From: Rhipidocladum racemiflorum
Taxonomy: Eukaryota > Streptophyta > Magnoliopsida > Poales > Poaceae
DNA: 64,000 bases
Direction: 5' to 3'
Assembly (NCBI GenBank): GCA_036346355.1
Contig: CM070584.1
Span: 28,304,039-28,368,038 of the forward strand
The stretch's first letter is position 1; every line of letters begins with the position of its first letter. Below the pieces are notes generated by a model. That model had not been told where the DNA came from. It did not search any database and was given only the letters and a program-made list of their open reading frames with translations. Positions 45,001 through 56,555 of this stretch are shown here, piece by piece. The translations under genes were made by a program, and so were the position numbers.

Positions 45001-48000
45001 CGGCCACTACCGGGCGCTGGCGTATGACCCGACTCACGCCGGATGAGATGGCGCGGCGTGAGGAGGGCCTGCCTTCAACCGCCGAGAAATTCTCACGGGC
45101 GCATCTCAAGACTTGCACCATGAAGGGCCTCTACCTCCTCGACGCCGACGATGACGACCCCGACGACATCACCGACAACGCCTGCGACGCGGAGATCTCT
45201 CTCCACGCCATGACAGGGGCATGCACCAGCGAGACCATGCAGATGGCCATCACTGTGCATGACCAGACGCTCACGTCACTCGTCGACTCGGTCGACGATC
45301 GCTTCATGGCGGCCCATGTGGCGCGTCGCCTGAACCTGAGCCCCACCACTAGGGACGGCATGACGGTGGGGGTGGCCAATGGCGAACGGCTACCTTGCCT
45401 CGGGGTCTACCCAGCGTTCTCCTTCTCCATCAGCGGCGAGCCTTTCTGCATCGACTTCCTTGTCATTGCACTCGAGGGCTACGAGGTCGTGCTCGGGTGC
45501 AGCCCAGCGCCACTGGGCCCCATCGTCTGGGACTTTTCGCGCCTCACCATGGCGTTCTGGCACATCGATCATCGGGTCAAGTGGACGGGGCTAGGCGCCC
45601 CCCATCCGACGGCGTTCGCCCTCTCCGCCGACAACAAACTGCAGCTTCTCTTGGCGGAATTTACTGACGTCTTCGCCGAGCCTACGGTTCCGCTTCCACC
45701 GCGCTTCTTCGACCACCGCATTCATCTCGCCGCCTTCCACGCCACTGCCACCGCCAGCCGCATCGATACCCGCGAATCGCTCAAGGACGAGATCGAGAAG
45801 CGCAGGACGACATGTTGCACCAAGGCATCATCCGGCCCAGCACGTCACCCTTCTCCGCGCCAGTGCTGCTGGTCCGCAAGAAGGACAAGACATGGCGGTT
45901 CTGCGTCGACTACCGCGCCCTCAACGTCAAGACAGTAAAGGACAAGTTCCCCATCCCGCCGCCGACGAGCCGGGCGAGCTCAAGGGGCTCGCTTCTTCGC
46001 CAAGTGGACCTCGCGGCGGCTACCATCAAGTGCTAATGCATTAAACGACGCCGCCAAGACAAAGATTCGGGACGCACCATGGCCACTTTGAGTTCCTAGT
46101 CATGGCGTTCGGCCTCACCAACGCCCCATCCACATTCCAGGCATTGATGAACGACGTCTTTGCGCCTACCTCCGCCGGTTTGTGCTTGTGTTTTTGACGA
46201 TATTTTGATCTACAAGAACACGTGGGCGAGCACCTCCAAAGATGTTCGACTTCGTCTTCCTCGTCCTACGCCAGCATAAATTGGCGGTCAAGCAGAGCAA
46301 GTGCTCCTTCGGCGAATCGTCGATCTCCTACCTCGGTCACATCATCTCGGAGGGCGGTGTGGCCATGGACCCGGCAAAGGTGGAGGCCGTCCAGGCCTGG
46401 CCGCGCCATCCGCAGTCAAGTGCCAGGGCTTCCTCGGACTTGCGGGGTACTACCGCAAGTTCATCCGTAACTCGGGCTCGTGGCGCGCCGCCACCCTCTG
46501 TTGAAGAAGGAGGCCTTCCACTGGGACTCGGCCGCTGATCAGGCCTTCGACGCCCTCAAGCAGGCCCTGATCGCCGGGCCTACTCTGCAGCTTCCGGACT
46601 TCAACGCCGCGTTCATCGTCAACTGCGACGCCTCCGGCACCGGCTTTGGCGCCGTGCTCCATCAAGATACCGGACCCATTGCCTTCTACAGTCGGCCCAT
46701 CGCCCCACAAAGACTCCAAATTGGTCGCCTATGAAAGGGAGCTCATTGGTTTGGTCTGCGGTGCGACAACGGGCGGCCCTACCTCTGGACTCGTCCTTTT
46801 GTGGTGCGGACAGACCACTACGCGCTGAAATTCTTCGGATCGGCGCCTCTCCACCATTCCACAAAGATACCTGGGTGAGCAAGTTGTTTGGATATGACTT
46901 TTTGTCAGTACTTGCCAGGAAAAGCCAACACGGCCGCCGATGCGCTCTCACGGCGACGAGGACTCCGCCATGGCGCCGCTATGTCCAAATTTCTCCTTCG
47001 TCTCTTTTGACGACCTCCGCCGTGAAATAACCGAAGTGGAAGACGGCAAGCGCCTCCTAGAGATGATTGGCAAAGGGAGGCCGCCGCCGAGTGGTCGGTG
47101 GTGAACGGCCTCATTGTCTACTCCGGCCGTGTCTTTGTTCCAACCGGGTCCTCCCTATGGCCGACCATTCTCGCCACGGCTCATGGGGCGGGCCACGAAG
47201 GCGTCCAAAAGACGCTGCACCGCCTCCATGCCTCATTCTACAACGTCAACGCCGCTAAATTCGTCAAGGAGTTCGTCAAGAGTTGTGCTGTCTGCCAGCG
47301 CAACAAATCCGAGCATCTCCATCTGCGCAGTGCTCTGACCTCTCGAGCTACCTAGCTCGGTGTGGACTGACATCGCCCTCGACTTCGTGGAGGGATTCCC
47401 TCGCGTGGGCGGGAAGACAGTGGTCTTAACTGTGGTTGATCGCTTCTCCAAATGCGCCACTTCATTTCCTTGGGCCACTCGTACATCTTTGTCTCCGTCG
47501 CCAAAGTCTTCTTCGACAACATCGTTGCCGCACGGTATCCGTGTTCCATCGTCGGCGGCAGTGATCCTGTCTTCACCAAAGACATTCGGGCGGAGCTCTT
47601 CCGCCTCTCCGGTGTTCGACTCCGATGAGTACCGCCTTCCACCCGCAAACGGACGGTCGATCAGAGGTGACGAGCAATTTTGGGAGTCTACCTTCGCCGC
47701 CTTGCGAGCGACCACCGAAGAGTTGGCTGTGGCCTTTGGGCTGAGTTACGCTACAACACTTCCTTCCAAACAGCCCTACGCACGACTCCATTCAAGGTGG
47801 TTTATGGTCGTGACCCCCTACCTTCTTTGTCCTATGAGGCGGGTCAAGGTGCCGGTGTGGAGAAACTTGGTGATTGATCGCGATAACTTCTGCTGGAGAT
47901 CAAGGACGAGTTGATACACGCCATGAAGTAATGAAAGGCAACTATGACAAGCATCATCGTGAGCTGGAGTTTCAGGTGGACGATTGGGTGTGGCTGCGTC

Positions 48001-51000
48001 TCCATCACCGTCTCGCAGCCACATTGACAGACAAGGCGCGTGGCAAGCTGGCACCTAAGTCACATTCCAAGTGCTGGAACGTATCGGTTCAGTCGCCTAC
48101 CGGCTGGCCCTCCCTCCTCGTACCCGCATCCATAACGTCTTCCATGTGGTGTTTCTCAAGAAGTTTGTGGGTGAGCCTCCTGCTGATATGGTTCCATTGC
48201 CGCCCGTCAAGCATGGCAGGGTGCTTCCACTGCCGGATCAGGTCCTGCGCGCCCGCCTCAACCGTGGCGTGTGGGAACTCCTTGTCAAATGGACCGGTCA
48301 AGCTGCTGCAGATGCTACTTGGGAGAAGGTTCCGGAGTTCAAGGATGCTTACCCCTCCTTCGGCTCGAGTGGCCGTTTGTTTCATAATGGGGAGGAAGTG
48401 TTGTGGACACCTTCATTGGGCGGACTTACCGGTAGGCCCAAGTGCAGGAAGGCCCAACCCGGCGCCCGACAGTCGGCCAGCGCCCGGTAGCCAGAGGCGC
48501 GTGAGCGATGGCCGCGTGAGCGATGCGCTTACTGATGGAATAAATCTGTTAGTTTCTATATTTAGATATTTACCTTGGGAGTCAAGTTGATTAGTTTCTA
48601 TAACTGTTAAGTTAGAGTTTTGGTAAGTTAGATTTATATCTTGAGGGCCAAGTTGATGCCTACCAAGGCTATATAAGGAGGGCGCCTGAGGCAGACAAGG
48701 GGAAAAAAGAATAACCCTTAAGCCTGCCGCAGGATTGGGGTTCCTCCTCTTCCTTGTTCTTGCTGTAATCTATCCTCCGCAGGAATAAAGCTTCTAGTCC
48801 CAACAGTTCCATAGACAATTAGTAAGGTTTGAATTTGCACTTCTAAATTATATTAATTATTCGTGGCATGGCTAAGCAAACTACTCACGATCTCACTAAT
48901 CAACGTTGGTATTGTATTAGTAACCAACCCATAATTATCCATCCTAGGGTTACAAATAATCATGGTACAACAAATGACAAAGTAGGTATAACTCAAATGG
49001 GTTGCATAACTAATTCCCAAACTATTTAAACATTTAATAATTTAAACTAACATGCAATAGGTTAAAACAAAAAAGATTTGTAAAATTGGGTTCAACATGG
49101 TCAAAGCACAACTTGCCTTAGAATAAATCCTAATCTTGATATTGAATCAACTCTTCACCCTCGAACGCTCCAAGCACTTCAAAGTTTAAGCGAAACAAAC
49201 GATGAAAACACAAAATAAATACAAAACAGAGACGACCAACTCAAGAAACAAATAAAATGTACTAGAATGTAGAGCTTGATTTTAGATGAATTTAGGAATT
49301 TGAACATACTCAATCGGAATTCGTATGAAAGAGAACGGACCCTCGAAAGATTTGTTGAACAAATAAATCCTGGAAATTGAGAGAGAAAAGAGAATATTCC
49401 TCTCTGAGAGACTAACAAGCGGGCCTGGCTGATTTTCTAATTAATTTCAAAAACCCTATAATTAATCAGAGGCTAACATGTGGGCCCTTGGTTTATCGAC
49501 CAAGTCCATAGACACAGTACGTGGTTCACGTTGGGCACAGCGAACAGCTTTGACTCATTGACATGTGGACCCCACATGTTAGACACGGTTCACGGTAGAC
49601 CTATTCTATTTTAGATCTATTCTGGCTTCTAGGCTTGTGTGGCACTGACCTAGCATCTACGTGGCACACACGTGGCACAAACGTGCCTGCCACGTTGGGG
49701 AAGACGACGGCAACGGCAAGCCTCCGGGTTAGCGCAAACTGATGTGGACACCCTCGCGAACACGATGCGCACCAACACGGCATGGATACAGCAATGGTCA
49801 TCGTCGGCGTGGATACAACAACCAAACCGCGGCGGAGAACTCCAACTAACCGCGAAACTTCACCAACAGCTCCTCTTGACCACCGGGTCATACCCTAAGC
49901 ACGAGAACAGCGAGGCGAAGAAGATGACACGAACGTCGTGGCCAACGGCAACCTTTGGCGACGGCGAGGACCATGAAAGCGGCGATGGCGACGACATCTA
50001 CGGCGACCACAACCTCTGGCGATGCTCCAGCGACGAGAAGGTACGCACCATGTAGAACACAACAAAGAGAACCTAATGATGTAGATCAAGACAACAAAGA
50101 CCCATAGACGGTGGCAGAATCCGGCGAGAACCTCGGTGGCGGCACTCACGGGAAACCTCAAATTTCGACGAAACAACAGCAGGAATTGGCGGCTAGGGTT
50201 AGGGATTTCGACGAGGAGATCAAGGAGATGCTGGTGCTCCCTTTATAGCGGCCTTGGCATGGGTGTAGCGCCCGATACGCGATGGAGTCAGTGGCATGCA
50301 TGACACAGACTCAGAGTCCTACTCAGAGATGAAGAACAGTGCTCTAATAGGTGGGCCCCACTGCCGTTTCTGAACGTGTAAGCAGGTGGCTGACAGTCTG
50401 ATTTGTGGACTAAGCCGATTGGGTTGGGTATTGGGCTGGCTAGGCTAGGTTCGGCCCACATACATTTCCAATATTTTAATTTATTTTTTATTTTTAGAAA
50501 ATACAAAAAATGCAAAAGTGCTCAAATAAAATAGCAAATGCGCTTGAAAAATTCCCAAAAAAATATCGAAAATACTTGCAAGCACAAGGAACCCAAAGAA
50601 AATAATTTTGACAATTGTTCACTTAAGCATTAATCATATTAAATCATTTTTTACTTATGAAAATCCCATATTAAGCTTTAATTACCAAATAAAGTGGTGA
50701 GAATTTTTGGAGGACTACACTACACAAAAAAAACTTTTCAAAGAGGCAAAAACTGGGACGTTACATAATCCATGGCTAAAATTACATCCAACATACAAGA
50801 AACAAAATCATGGCTTAGCATTGGGGCTGCAAAAGTCCAAGGCACAGCTCAAAGATCAAAGCATGTCTCGCTAACCTAACTTCTTCAGACTCGATGCTCG
50901 TAATGTCTCCAGAATATAGTTCATATTGGTACCGGCACTTCGAACAAGAAACAACCTGAAAAGTAAAAGAAGCATAATGAATCTTGCATTTCAAAGCATC

Positions 51001-54000
51001 CAACTACAAATAATCTGAGATTTTTGTCCATGTTGTCATCTCTGAACATGGCTACATGTAAAAGCAGGAGCATGGCCACATTTTGCCTCTATTTCACAAT
51101 GACCTGCGCCAAGATATTTTTGCGGTTTCAAAATCCCCTGTACCTTCTCCCTCAAAAAAAAAAAGAATGTCCCATAAGACAAGCATTATTTCACCTTGAA
51201 ATGACATAGTGTTCAAAACTTCAAATGGCAACAACAATTGGCCAAGTCTCATCATCAGCATTAGCCTGGGTCTGTATAGTACTCTAGTTGCAGACCCAAT
51301 TTTGGACTTGCAAACAGATGGCAACTTTGAAACTATAAGATAATCCAAAGTGAAATAGAAAACGAGTTGATGTGGGCCAACTGGCATCTGTGCAAACCAG
51401 TGTGGCAAATAAATTTTCAGCTTTGGAAAAGATTCAAGAGAACATGTTCTAAAGGTTTTTGCAGACCTCTAAAATTTTTTGTCAAACAAATGAGTGATAA
51501 AAATAAAGTCGATGAATCCTAGGGCAAACCAATAAATAAAATGATCATATTTTCCTGACGAAATGCTGATAATTAAGTGCGAGCCTACAGAATAGAACTC
51601 TTAATGATGGTATCTATTATCGGAATACCTTAGTGAGGAATAGAGCAACAAAACAAGAACTTCTCTAAAACAAATTGTGATCTTCCTGTGGCCTCCAGGC
51701 AATTATATTCTAATAGCTCTCCCTTCTGTGTCCCTACCGAATTTTGGCGCGAACAAGTGGGTCCTACGACAGTAATATATCACAACCACCCAGCCCCAGT
51801 ATATTTACCTCTTATTTATCCCAGCCACCTATATCTCTCTTCCATCTCATGATGTATCCAGCCAAAATGTGGAAATATTTTAAGTACATCGTGCCATGTG
51901 AGTTAATGAGTAGTATTAAATAAGTAGAGAAGAACAACAAGATATTTCTGCATCATCAAACCTGAGTTCCATGCTGAGGCTGTGCAACAGCAACTGCTAC
52001 CATGCAGGTTGGACAGCGAACAATCATCCCAAATGGGACCTGCAATAAGTAAAATCTATTATTGCAACAGTAAAATCTGCAATAAATTTCTTATAGATCA
52101 AAGATATTTCCATTCACCAAGGCACCCTCCCTCAAGTCCATATAGGAAATTCTATAATATGATGCACCAGAATGATCAAGATTCTGAGATAGAACTACAG
52201 GCATTGTAACTGTCACTAGGAAATTGAGCGCGGCGGCACGCCGCGCACATGAACGAAAAAAAAATATTTTTAATACAAAAAAAACTGAAAAAATGTTTTC
52301 GTAGAAAAAACGGACCACGAGAACACTTTAAAATATTTTTTCCATGCTCTGAAGGAAAAACGGACCACAAAAACATTTTTTTCGGGTAAAACAAAGAAAT
52401 GAAAACATTTTTTCCATGCTCCGAAGGAAAAACGGACCACCAAAACATTTTTCGGTTTTTTTTTAGGAAAAACGGAGAAACAAAAACATTTTTTCCATGC
52501 TCCGGAGGAAAAACGAACCACAAAAACATTTTTTCCGGGTAAAACGGAGAAACGAAAACATTTTTTCCATGCTCCGAAGGAAAACGGACCACCAAAACAT
52601 TTTCCGGTTTTTTTTAGGAAAAACGGAGAAACGAAAACATTTTTTCTATGCTCCGGAGGAAAAACGTACCACAAAAACATTTTTTCGGTTTTTTATAGGA
52701 AAAACGGCCAATGAAAATATTTTTTCCAAGCTCCGGAGGGAAAACGGACCACAAAAATATTTTTTCCGGGCAAAACGGAGAAACGAAAATATTTTTTCAA
52801 TGCTCCGGAGGAAAAAACGGAACACAAAAACATTTTTTTCGGGCAAAACGGAGAAAGGACCTGAACGAAAAGTGCACGGACCTATTTGTTTTGATTTTGG
52901 ACCTATTCGCTATTTTGAAAAACTATAAAAGGGCTCGTTTACGATTCGTATTTAACGGGAGGTTCTTTATGTAAAACGGCGAACGAGGGACTTAAACGCG
53001 AACCGGGGAAAAAATTTCCCTCTCACAAAAAATTGCAAAGGATCTATCCGTAATTTCAAGAACCGGAGGGGTTTTTTCGCAAAAAGAGGAGAGAGAGGGG
53101 GTGGGACAGGTGGAGGGGCTCTCTGAGGAGAGTTTCTCCCGATTGTAATAAAGGTAATATATGAATATTAATAGTACCAAAGTGCTAGAAGTTAGACACT
53201 ACATCAAACTAAGAAAGGAGTGTAAATAAAATACAATATCTTATTATTGTTTCTACATCTTTTAAGGAGAATCGTTTCTACGTTTCACTAATTAAAATTT
53301 AATGGAAACAAATTGGTGAAATATTTCAGTGATGTAACATGCATCATTTGATGCATGCACTGCCAAAAAGAGATACAGTTGAGGATGTTCAGAATGTTTA
53401 TGGACCAGTTCATACCCATAGTGTTGCACACACTATTGACTAAGGTTTAAATTCTGAATATTGCATTATCGCAGTTTCTAACTAAGAGAACTTGACTCAA
53501 TGGAATCCTGAGCATTAGGAAATTTGCTCAAATATATTTTATTGGCTAACTAGCTTCTTTCCTTTGGTATTGCTGCTAACAATCTGAGACCAAAAAAAAG
53601 TGCCCCACAAGCACATTTTCCCAGTTATTGCTTGTTGTTTGGTGAGATACACATTTTCAAGTATATTCAATATAAATTTTCCATCTACAATTTCTTGGAA
53701 GGAATTAAGTGTGAAGTTTGGTGGGAATGCTATTGACATTGGTAGGGCAAGATGAATGTGCTGGAAATACTTTGACAGTTTTATTAACATTTTTTATGGT
53801 TAACATGGGATTCCCATACATGACCTAATCATGCCTATCCACCCCAAGAGCTACATATTACTATTCTTCAACTGCAAATTTAGTTCTTGTTAGAATTGAG
53901 CAGAAAACAGCAATTAGAAAAATGAAGAAAGTATGGATAGATAGCTGCCAAATTACTTGTGCAATTGTGCCGGCTAATCAATCTGTTAAAGCGGTAATAA

Positions 54001-54772
54001 ATGGTTTCTGAAACTACACCATCATTTGTCAATATGACTCTTCTACAATGAAGCATCATGCAATACATGATCTAAGCAGCAAGACATTGTTCAACGTATT
54101 AGTTTGCAATGCGAAAATTCACCTCTTCAGCAGAAGAAACACCTGTGCAAGATACATAATCGATTATCCTGGTAGCATCAGAAACACGCAAGGCCGCCGC
54201 CAATCGCTGAACTAGCAACGTATAAGTCCGCACGTCCGGCCTCGCCCACCTCCAGCTCCCAACTGCAACTCAGTATTCAACACCATGGGAACTCGGCACT
54301 TCAAACGAAGAACACCACATTTCATGACCAAAATACAAGGCAAGAGCCAAGGCACCCCACCTCGCGCGAAGCCGGACCGCATCGCCTCGAACACCGAGAG
54401 CGCGAGGTCGACGTTGCCCCGGTCAAGAGCCGCCGCTACAATTGCGTTACAGTCGGACGCGTCCAGAGCTCCTGCCCCCGAGCCCGTCGCTCCAACCGAC
54501 TCTACGACGATGTCCAGCGCTTGGTCCGCGTCCGCGGCGCCAGAGACCCGCCTAAGCAGGTCGTCATCGAGTGAGCTGGCGACCGGGCCTTCTGACGAGC
54601 CAGCCCCGTCACCGCCGCCCGCGGAGCTGGCCCTCTGCAAGGAGCAAGAACCGGAGGCGAGGGAAGAGCAGCGGGAGAAGAAGGAGAAGCCAATGCTGCT
54701 AGTGGTGGTGGTGGTGGTGGTGCTCGCGCGCGGCAGGCGGTGGGCTGCGGGGGAGAGGAGGGCGAGCGCCAT
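39092..54772 (-). CDS. host gene: plastid-targeted PPR-like, zinc-ribbon membrane protein (12 exons)
   Basis: Exons in transcript order: 54361-54772, 54123-54262, 51962-52039, 50876-50955, 41667-41751, 40496-40915, 40008-40115, 39845-39912, 39576-39678, 39432-39503, 39266-39319, 39092-39181. All junctions keep phase; the total is 1,710 nt, 569 residues. Introns are GT-AG except intron 11, which has a GC donor. Residues 1-~45 are Ser/Thr-rich, like a plastid transit peptide. About 105-175 resembles PPR repeats ([34 protein letters not shown]). Two C-x2-C pairs (about 193/196 and 214/217) form a zinc ribbon split across exons 3 and 4. Hydrophobic segments lie at ~349-365 and ~380-399. The C-terminal third is charged and helical. 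I recognise the pattern of a conserved plant PPR-annotated protein but not a named gene. No disabling change was seen. Confidence 0.85.
41752..42295 (-). other. host intron 4, left part
   Basis: AT-rich intronic sequence between exon 5 and the family X LTR. No separate element recognised. It ends in TAATC, the target duplication of the LTR (42291-42295). Confidence 0.6.
43616..44025 (+). repeat. 5' LTR of the Reina-like element
   Basis: It contains a TATA box, TATATAAGGA, at 43891. The 3' two-thirds is nearly identical to the partner LTR, apart from one- or two-base indels in GC-rich spots, while about 43645-43762 differs strongly. Confidence 0.92.
44029..44039 (+). promoter_or_regulatory. 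primer-binding site of the Reina-like element
   Basis: TGGTATCGAGC, three bases after the LTR. It matches the initiator Met-tRNA site TGGTATCAGAGC with one base missing. Confidence 0.75.
44114..48380 (+). pseudogene. Reina-like gag-pol, heavily frameshifted
   Basis: Pieces in many frames follow the gypsy order. Gag starts near 44114 ([18 protein letters not shown]). A degenerate zinc knuckle ([10 protein letters not shown]) is near 44950. The protease region (45270-45530) lacks a D-S/T-G site, reading [31 protein letters not shown] and FCVDYRALN near 45830-45930, [10 protein letters not shown] near 46190. RNase [17 protein letters not shown] near 46612. Integrase: H2C2 finger ending CAVCQRNKS near 47290 and core [13 protein letters not shown] near 47362. 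C-terminus: [12 protein letters not shown] and a chromodomain-like WELLVKWTG...ATWE (48270-48330). Most breaks are one- or two-base indels. Confidence 0.85.
48399..48805 (+). repeat. 3' LTR of the Reina-like element
   Basis: Partner of 43616-44025. TATA box at 48670. Differences from the 5' LTR are concentrated in 48430-48540. Confidence 0.92.
50241..50248 (-). promoter_or_regulatory. candidate TATA box of family X LTR, copy 2
   Basis: CTATAAAG on the minus strand with GC-rich flanks, 517 bp from the LTR end. It points leftwards, in sense with the host gene and towards exon 5. Confidence 0.6.
51010..51961 (-). other. host intron 3
   Basis: Non-coding sequence between exons 4 and 3; AT-rich, with no element boundaries that I can support. 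Confidence 0.55.
52216..53165 (-). mobile_element. Helitron-like non-autonomous element in host intron 2 (5' end uncertain)
   Basis: On the minus strand the 3' end has a perfect 8-bp GC-rich hairpin (52228-52246, GCGCGGCG with loop of three), then 12 bases and the terminus CTAG followed by T (52215). This is the hairpin plus CTRR plus A^T insertion pattern of plant Helitrons. The probable 5' region, near 53130-53165, reads TTACAATCGGGAGAAACTCT on that strand, but I cannot fix the TC start. No Rep-helicase is encoded. Confidence 0.55.
52345..52860. repeat. tandem array of alternating 72- and ~80-bp units
   Basis: Seven units begin at (T/A)GCTCYGRAGG: 52345, 52417, 52498, 52570, 52649, 52729 and 52801. 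Each carries CGGACCAC-AAAACATTTTT, then either CGGGTAAAACGGAGAAA (72-bp type) or CGGTTTTTTTTAGGAAAAAC (79-81 bp type). The order is short, long, short, long, long, short, short. Located inside the Helitron-like element. Confidence 0.88.
53166..54122 (-). other. host intron 2, right part
   Basis: AT-rich intron sequence next to exon 2; no gene or element recognised. Confidence 0.55.
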
Positions 54773-55213
54773 GGCCTTGTCGTCTCAGAGGCAAACCGTC
54801 GATCGCATGCGGCGCCCGCTGTGGATGACGCGCGGGTGGTGGAGGCAGAGTGGTAGGGGCCAGCGCGCTGTCGCTCGAACTCTATCTAATTGGGGATCCT
54901 TCATCCACCGTCTGTCCAAATTTGAGGGCTACGATTTCTTAGCGCTTACCAGTCATCGTTCTACTAGTTTTCCGCCGGATGACCTGTGGACTGTAGTAGA
55001 GGCTTTGACCCCGGCTACATCCTAATTAATTCCTAAATGATCTATCGGCACTACCGCACAAGACTACAAGATAACTGGTTTTGATTCTTTGAAAACCCCA
55101 CCATTTATTCTTTTTTTAAAAAGGAACTCTTCAAAATTAAATCCTAACAGTATATTTTTGTATCGATGACAACGGCTTAATAAGAGCGTCACCCAATTTT
55201 AACCCCAAACCAG
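54773..55213 (-). promoter_or_regulatory. upstream region of the host gene
   Basis: The first 250 bp upstream of the ATG is GC-rich and should contain the 5' UTR and core promoter. I cannot identify a TATA box or initiator with confidence. A hAT element ends the region at 55214. Confidence 0.4.
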
Positions 55214-56268
55214 TAGGGGTGAAAACGGATCAGATAGTTTCCGATTGATCCGGATAATTTTCGGAGACGGATTCTATTGGATCGGATATTTATCGGATAG
55301 TATCGGATCGGATACGGATACGGATTTTTTTTTTGTCGGATATGGATACGGATTCGGTAGCTCACTATCCGTCGGATACGGATACGGATTCGGATAATTC
55401 GGATGGTGATGGGTCGGATATCCGGATATACATGTGGGTTGGGCCAAACAACTCTTTTGGCCCAAAAAAGTTTGTAAATTTTAAAATCGTTTTCTAATTT
55501 AATTAATCCATAAATCAAGTTTTAATTATTAAAATTGGCAAACTAGCTCCAAAAATTATGAATCTTTTTTAAAAAAATTCCTAACATATTCTATAATTTA
55601 AAAAATATATTTTGAAGATTTTACCAAATTTTAAATTTTCAAAAAAATTCAAAAATTATTGTGCTTAATAGGAAAATATTTTAAATAAGTAACTAAAAAT
55701 GCATAAAAACTTATAAAATACATAATTTATTATTTTAAACATAATTTAACAAAGAATACAAATCTTGGGCAATTATATGTAAGTGTTATATATTTTTTTC
55801 TAAAGACATGGTAGTTAGGTATTATCAAACTTTTAGTGTGTTCTATGTTTGCTTCCATTTGTAGCTCTGTGCAAGGACCATCTTCATTTTGTATTTTGAT
55901 CTACATGTATGATGAATTAATTGTATGTGCATGATGAACTAAGTCTTACATAGTTTTGTTTGCAACATGGTATCTACTTATTGTCTAAGTAAATGAAAAT
56001 GCTTATATTTTTAAAATTTTCAATAATATTTTGATCAAATCAATTAGTTATGTGTTTTCGTTGATTTTTTGGGTACAATCTAAGGGGTTATCATGTTCCG
56101 ATAAATATTCGTAACCGTATCCGATTCGATTCATATCTGTATTCGATATTATCTATATTCATATTCGTATCCGAACCATCCGTATTCGTATCCACATCCG
56201 AGAAAAAAATATGAAAACAAATATGGTAAAATCAATACCCATCTGTATCCGATCCGTTTTTACCCCTA
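55214..56268. mobile_element. non-autonomous hAT element 1 (1,055 bp)
   Basis: Terminal inverted repeats TAGGGGTGAAAACGGATC and TAGGGGTAAAAACGGATC (inverse of the right end). Perfect 8-bp TSD CAAACCAG at 55206-55213 and 56269-56276. Both subterminal regions are packed with GGATACGGAT-type repeats in opposite orientation; the middle is AT-rich and non-coding. Size, TIR and TSD fit hAT. Confidence 0.93.
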
Positions 56269-56555
56269 CAAACCAGGCCCCTTCAACTAACATCTCCTCA
56301 GCATCTCTCGTCCATAGCACTTCTGACTTTCTTAGCTGGGTGGTTTGGTTAGACGCCACACTTATGGAAAAGTATACAAAAACAAAAGGATGAATTACGA
56401 TGTTTCTTATTCTATGAGCTCTTCTTTTTTCAAGAGAGGCGAGATGTCTCAATCTCTCATGGTCGACCCAGCTCGCCACCGTCAGCTTGAATGCCGGGTC
56501 AAACCACATCCGCCTCCTCACTCGCTCGTGGAATAGCTACCAGAGATGGTGAGAG

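Larger units (their letters stand above)
43616..48805 (+). mobile_element. Reina-like Ty3/gypsy chromovirus, 5.2 kb
   Basis: LTRs 43616-44025 (410 bp) and 48399-48805 (407 bp), ends TGTTG/CAACA, TSD GTTCC on both sides (43611-43615 and 48806-48810). A primer-binding site follows the left LTR, and AATGGGGAGGAAG forms the polypurine tract before the right LTR. The interior has gypsy order (protease, RT, RNase H, integrase) and a C-terminal chromodomain-like segment. Small size, ~400-bp LTRs and the chromodomain fit the Reina lineage; that assignment is inference. Opposite strand to the host gene and to the LTR it entered. Confidence 0.92.
42296..50765 (-). mobile_element. family X solo LTR (copy 2) in host intron 4, interrupted by a Reina-like element
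   Basis: It starts TGTTGGGACACG and ends GGGACGTTACA, with perfect 5-bp TSD TAATC (42291-42295 and 50766-50770). Removing the nested element and one GTTCC duplicate leaves 3,275 bp. It is homologous along the first ~1.4 kb to copies at 9181 and 59755 (for example ATTTGCAAATCCGGAC-type start, TGCACTAGTCC, and an ACATGGTCAAAGCACAACTTGCC block). There is no internal domain, hence a solo LTR formed by LTR-LTR recombination. The TATA box at 50241-50248 indicates minus-strand orientation, the same as the host gene. Confidence 0.9.

Noticed and set aside
42296..50765. A single large gypsy element with LTRs at 42296 and 48399
   Set aside because: The ends belong to different elements: the outer pair has TSD TAATC, the inner pair TSD GTTCC, and the sequences are unrelated.
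52176..52680. Phe/Lys-rich ORFs of about 140 codons
   Set aside because: They read through the tandem array in the Helitron-like element; frames follow repeat periods, not codon bias.
54285..55025. 246-codon open frame on the plus strand
   Set aside because: It is the antisense of exon 1 of the host gene and its upstream region; GC-rich sequence keeps it open by chance.
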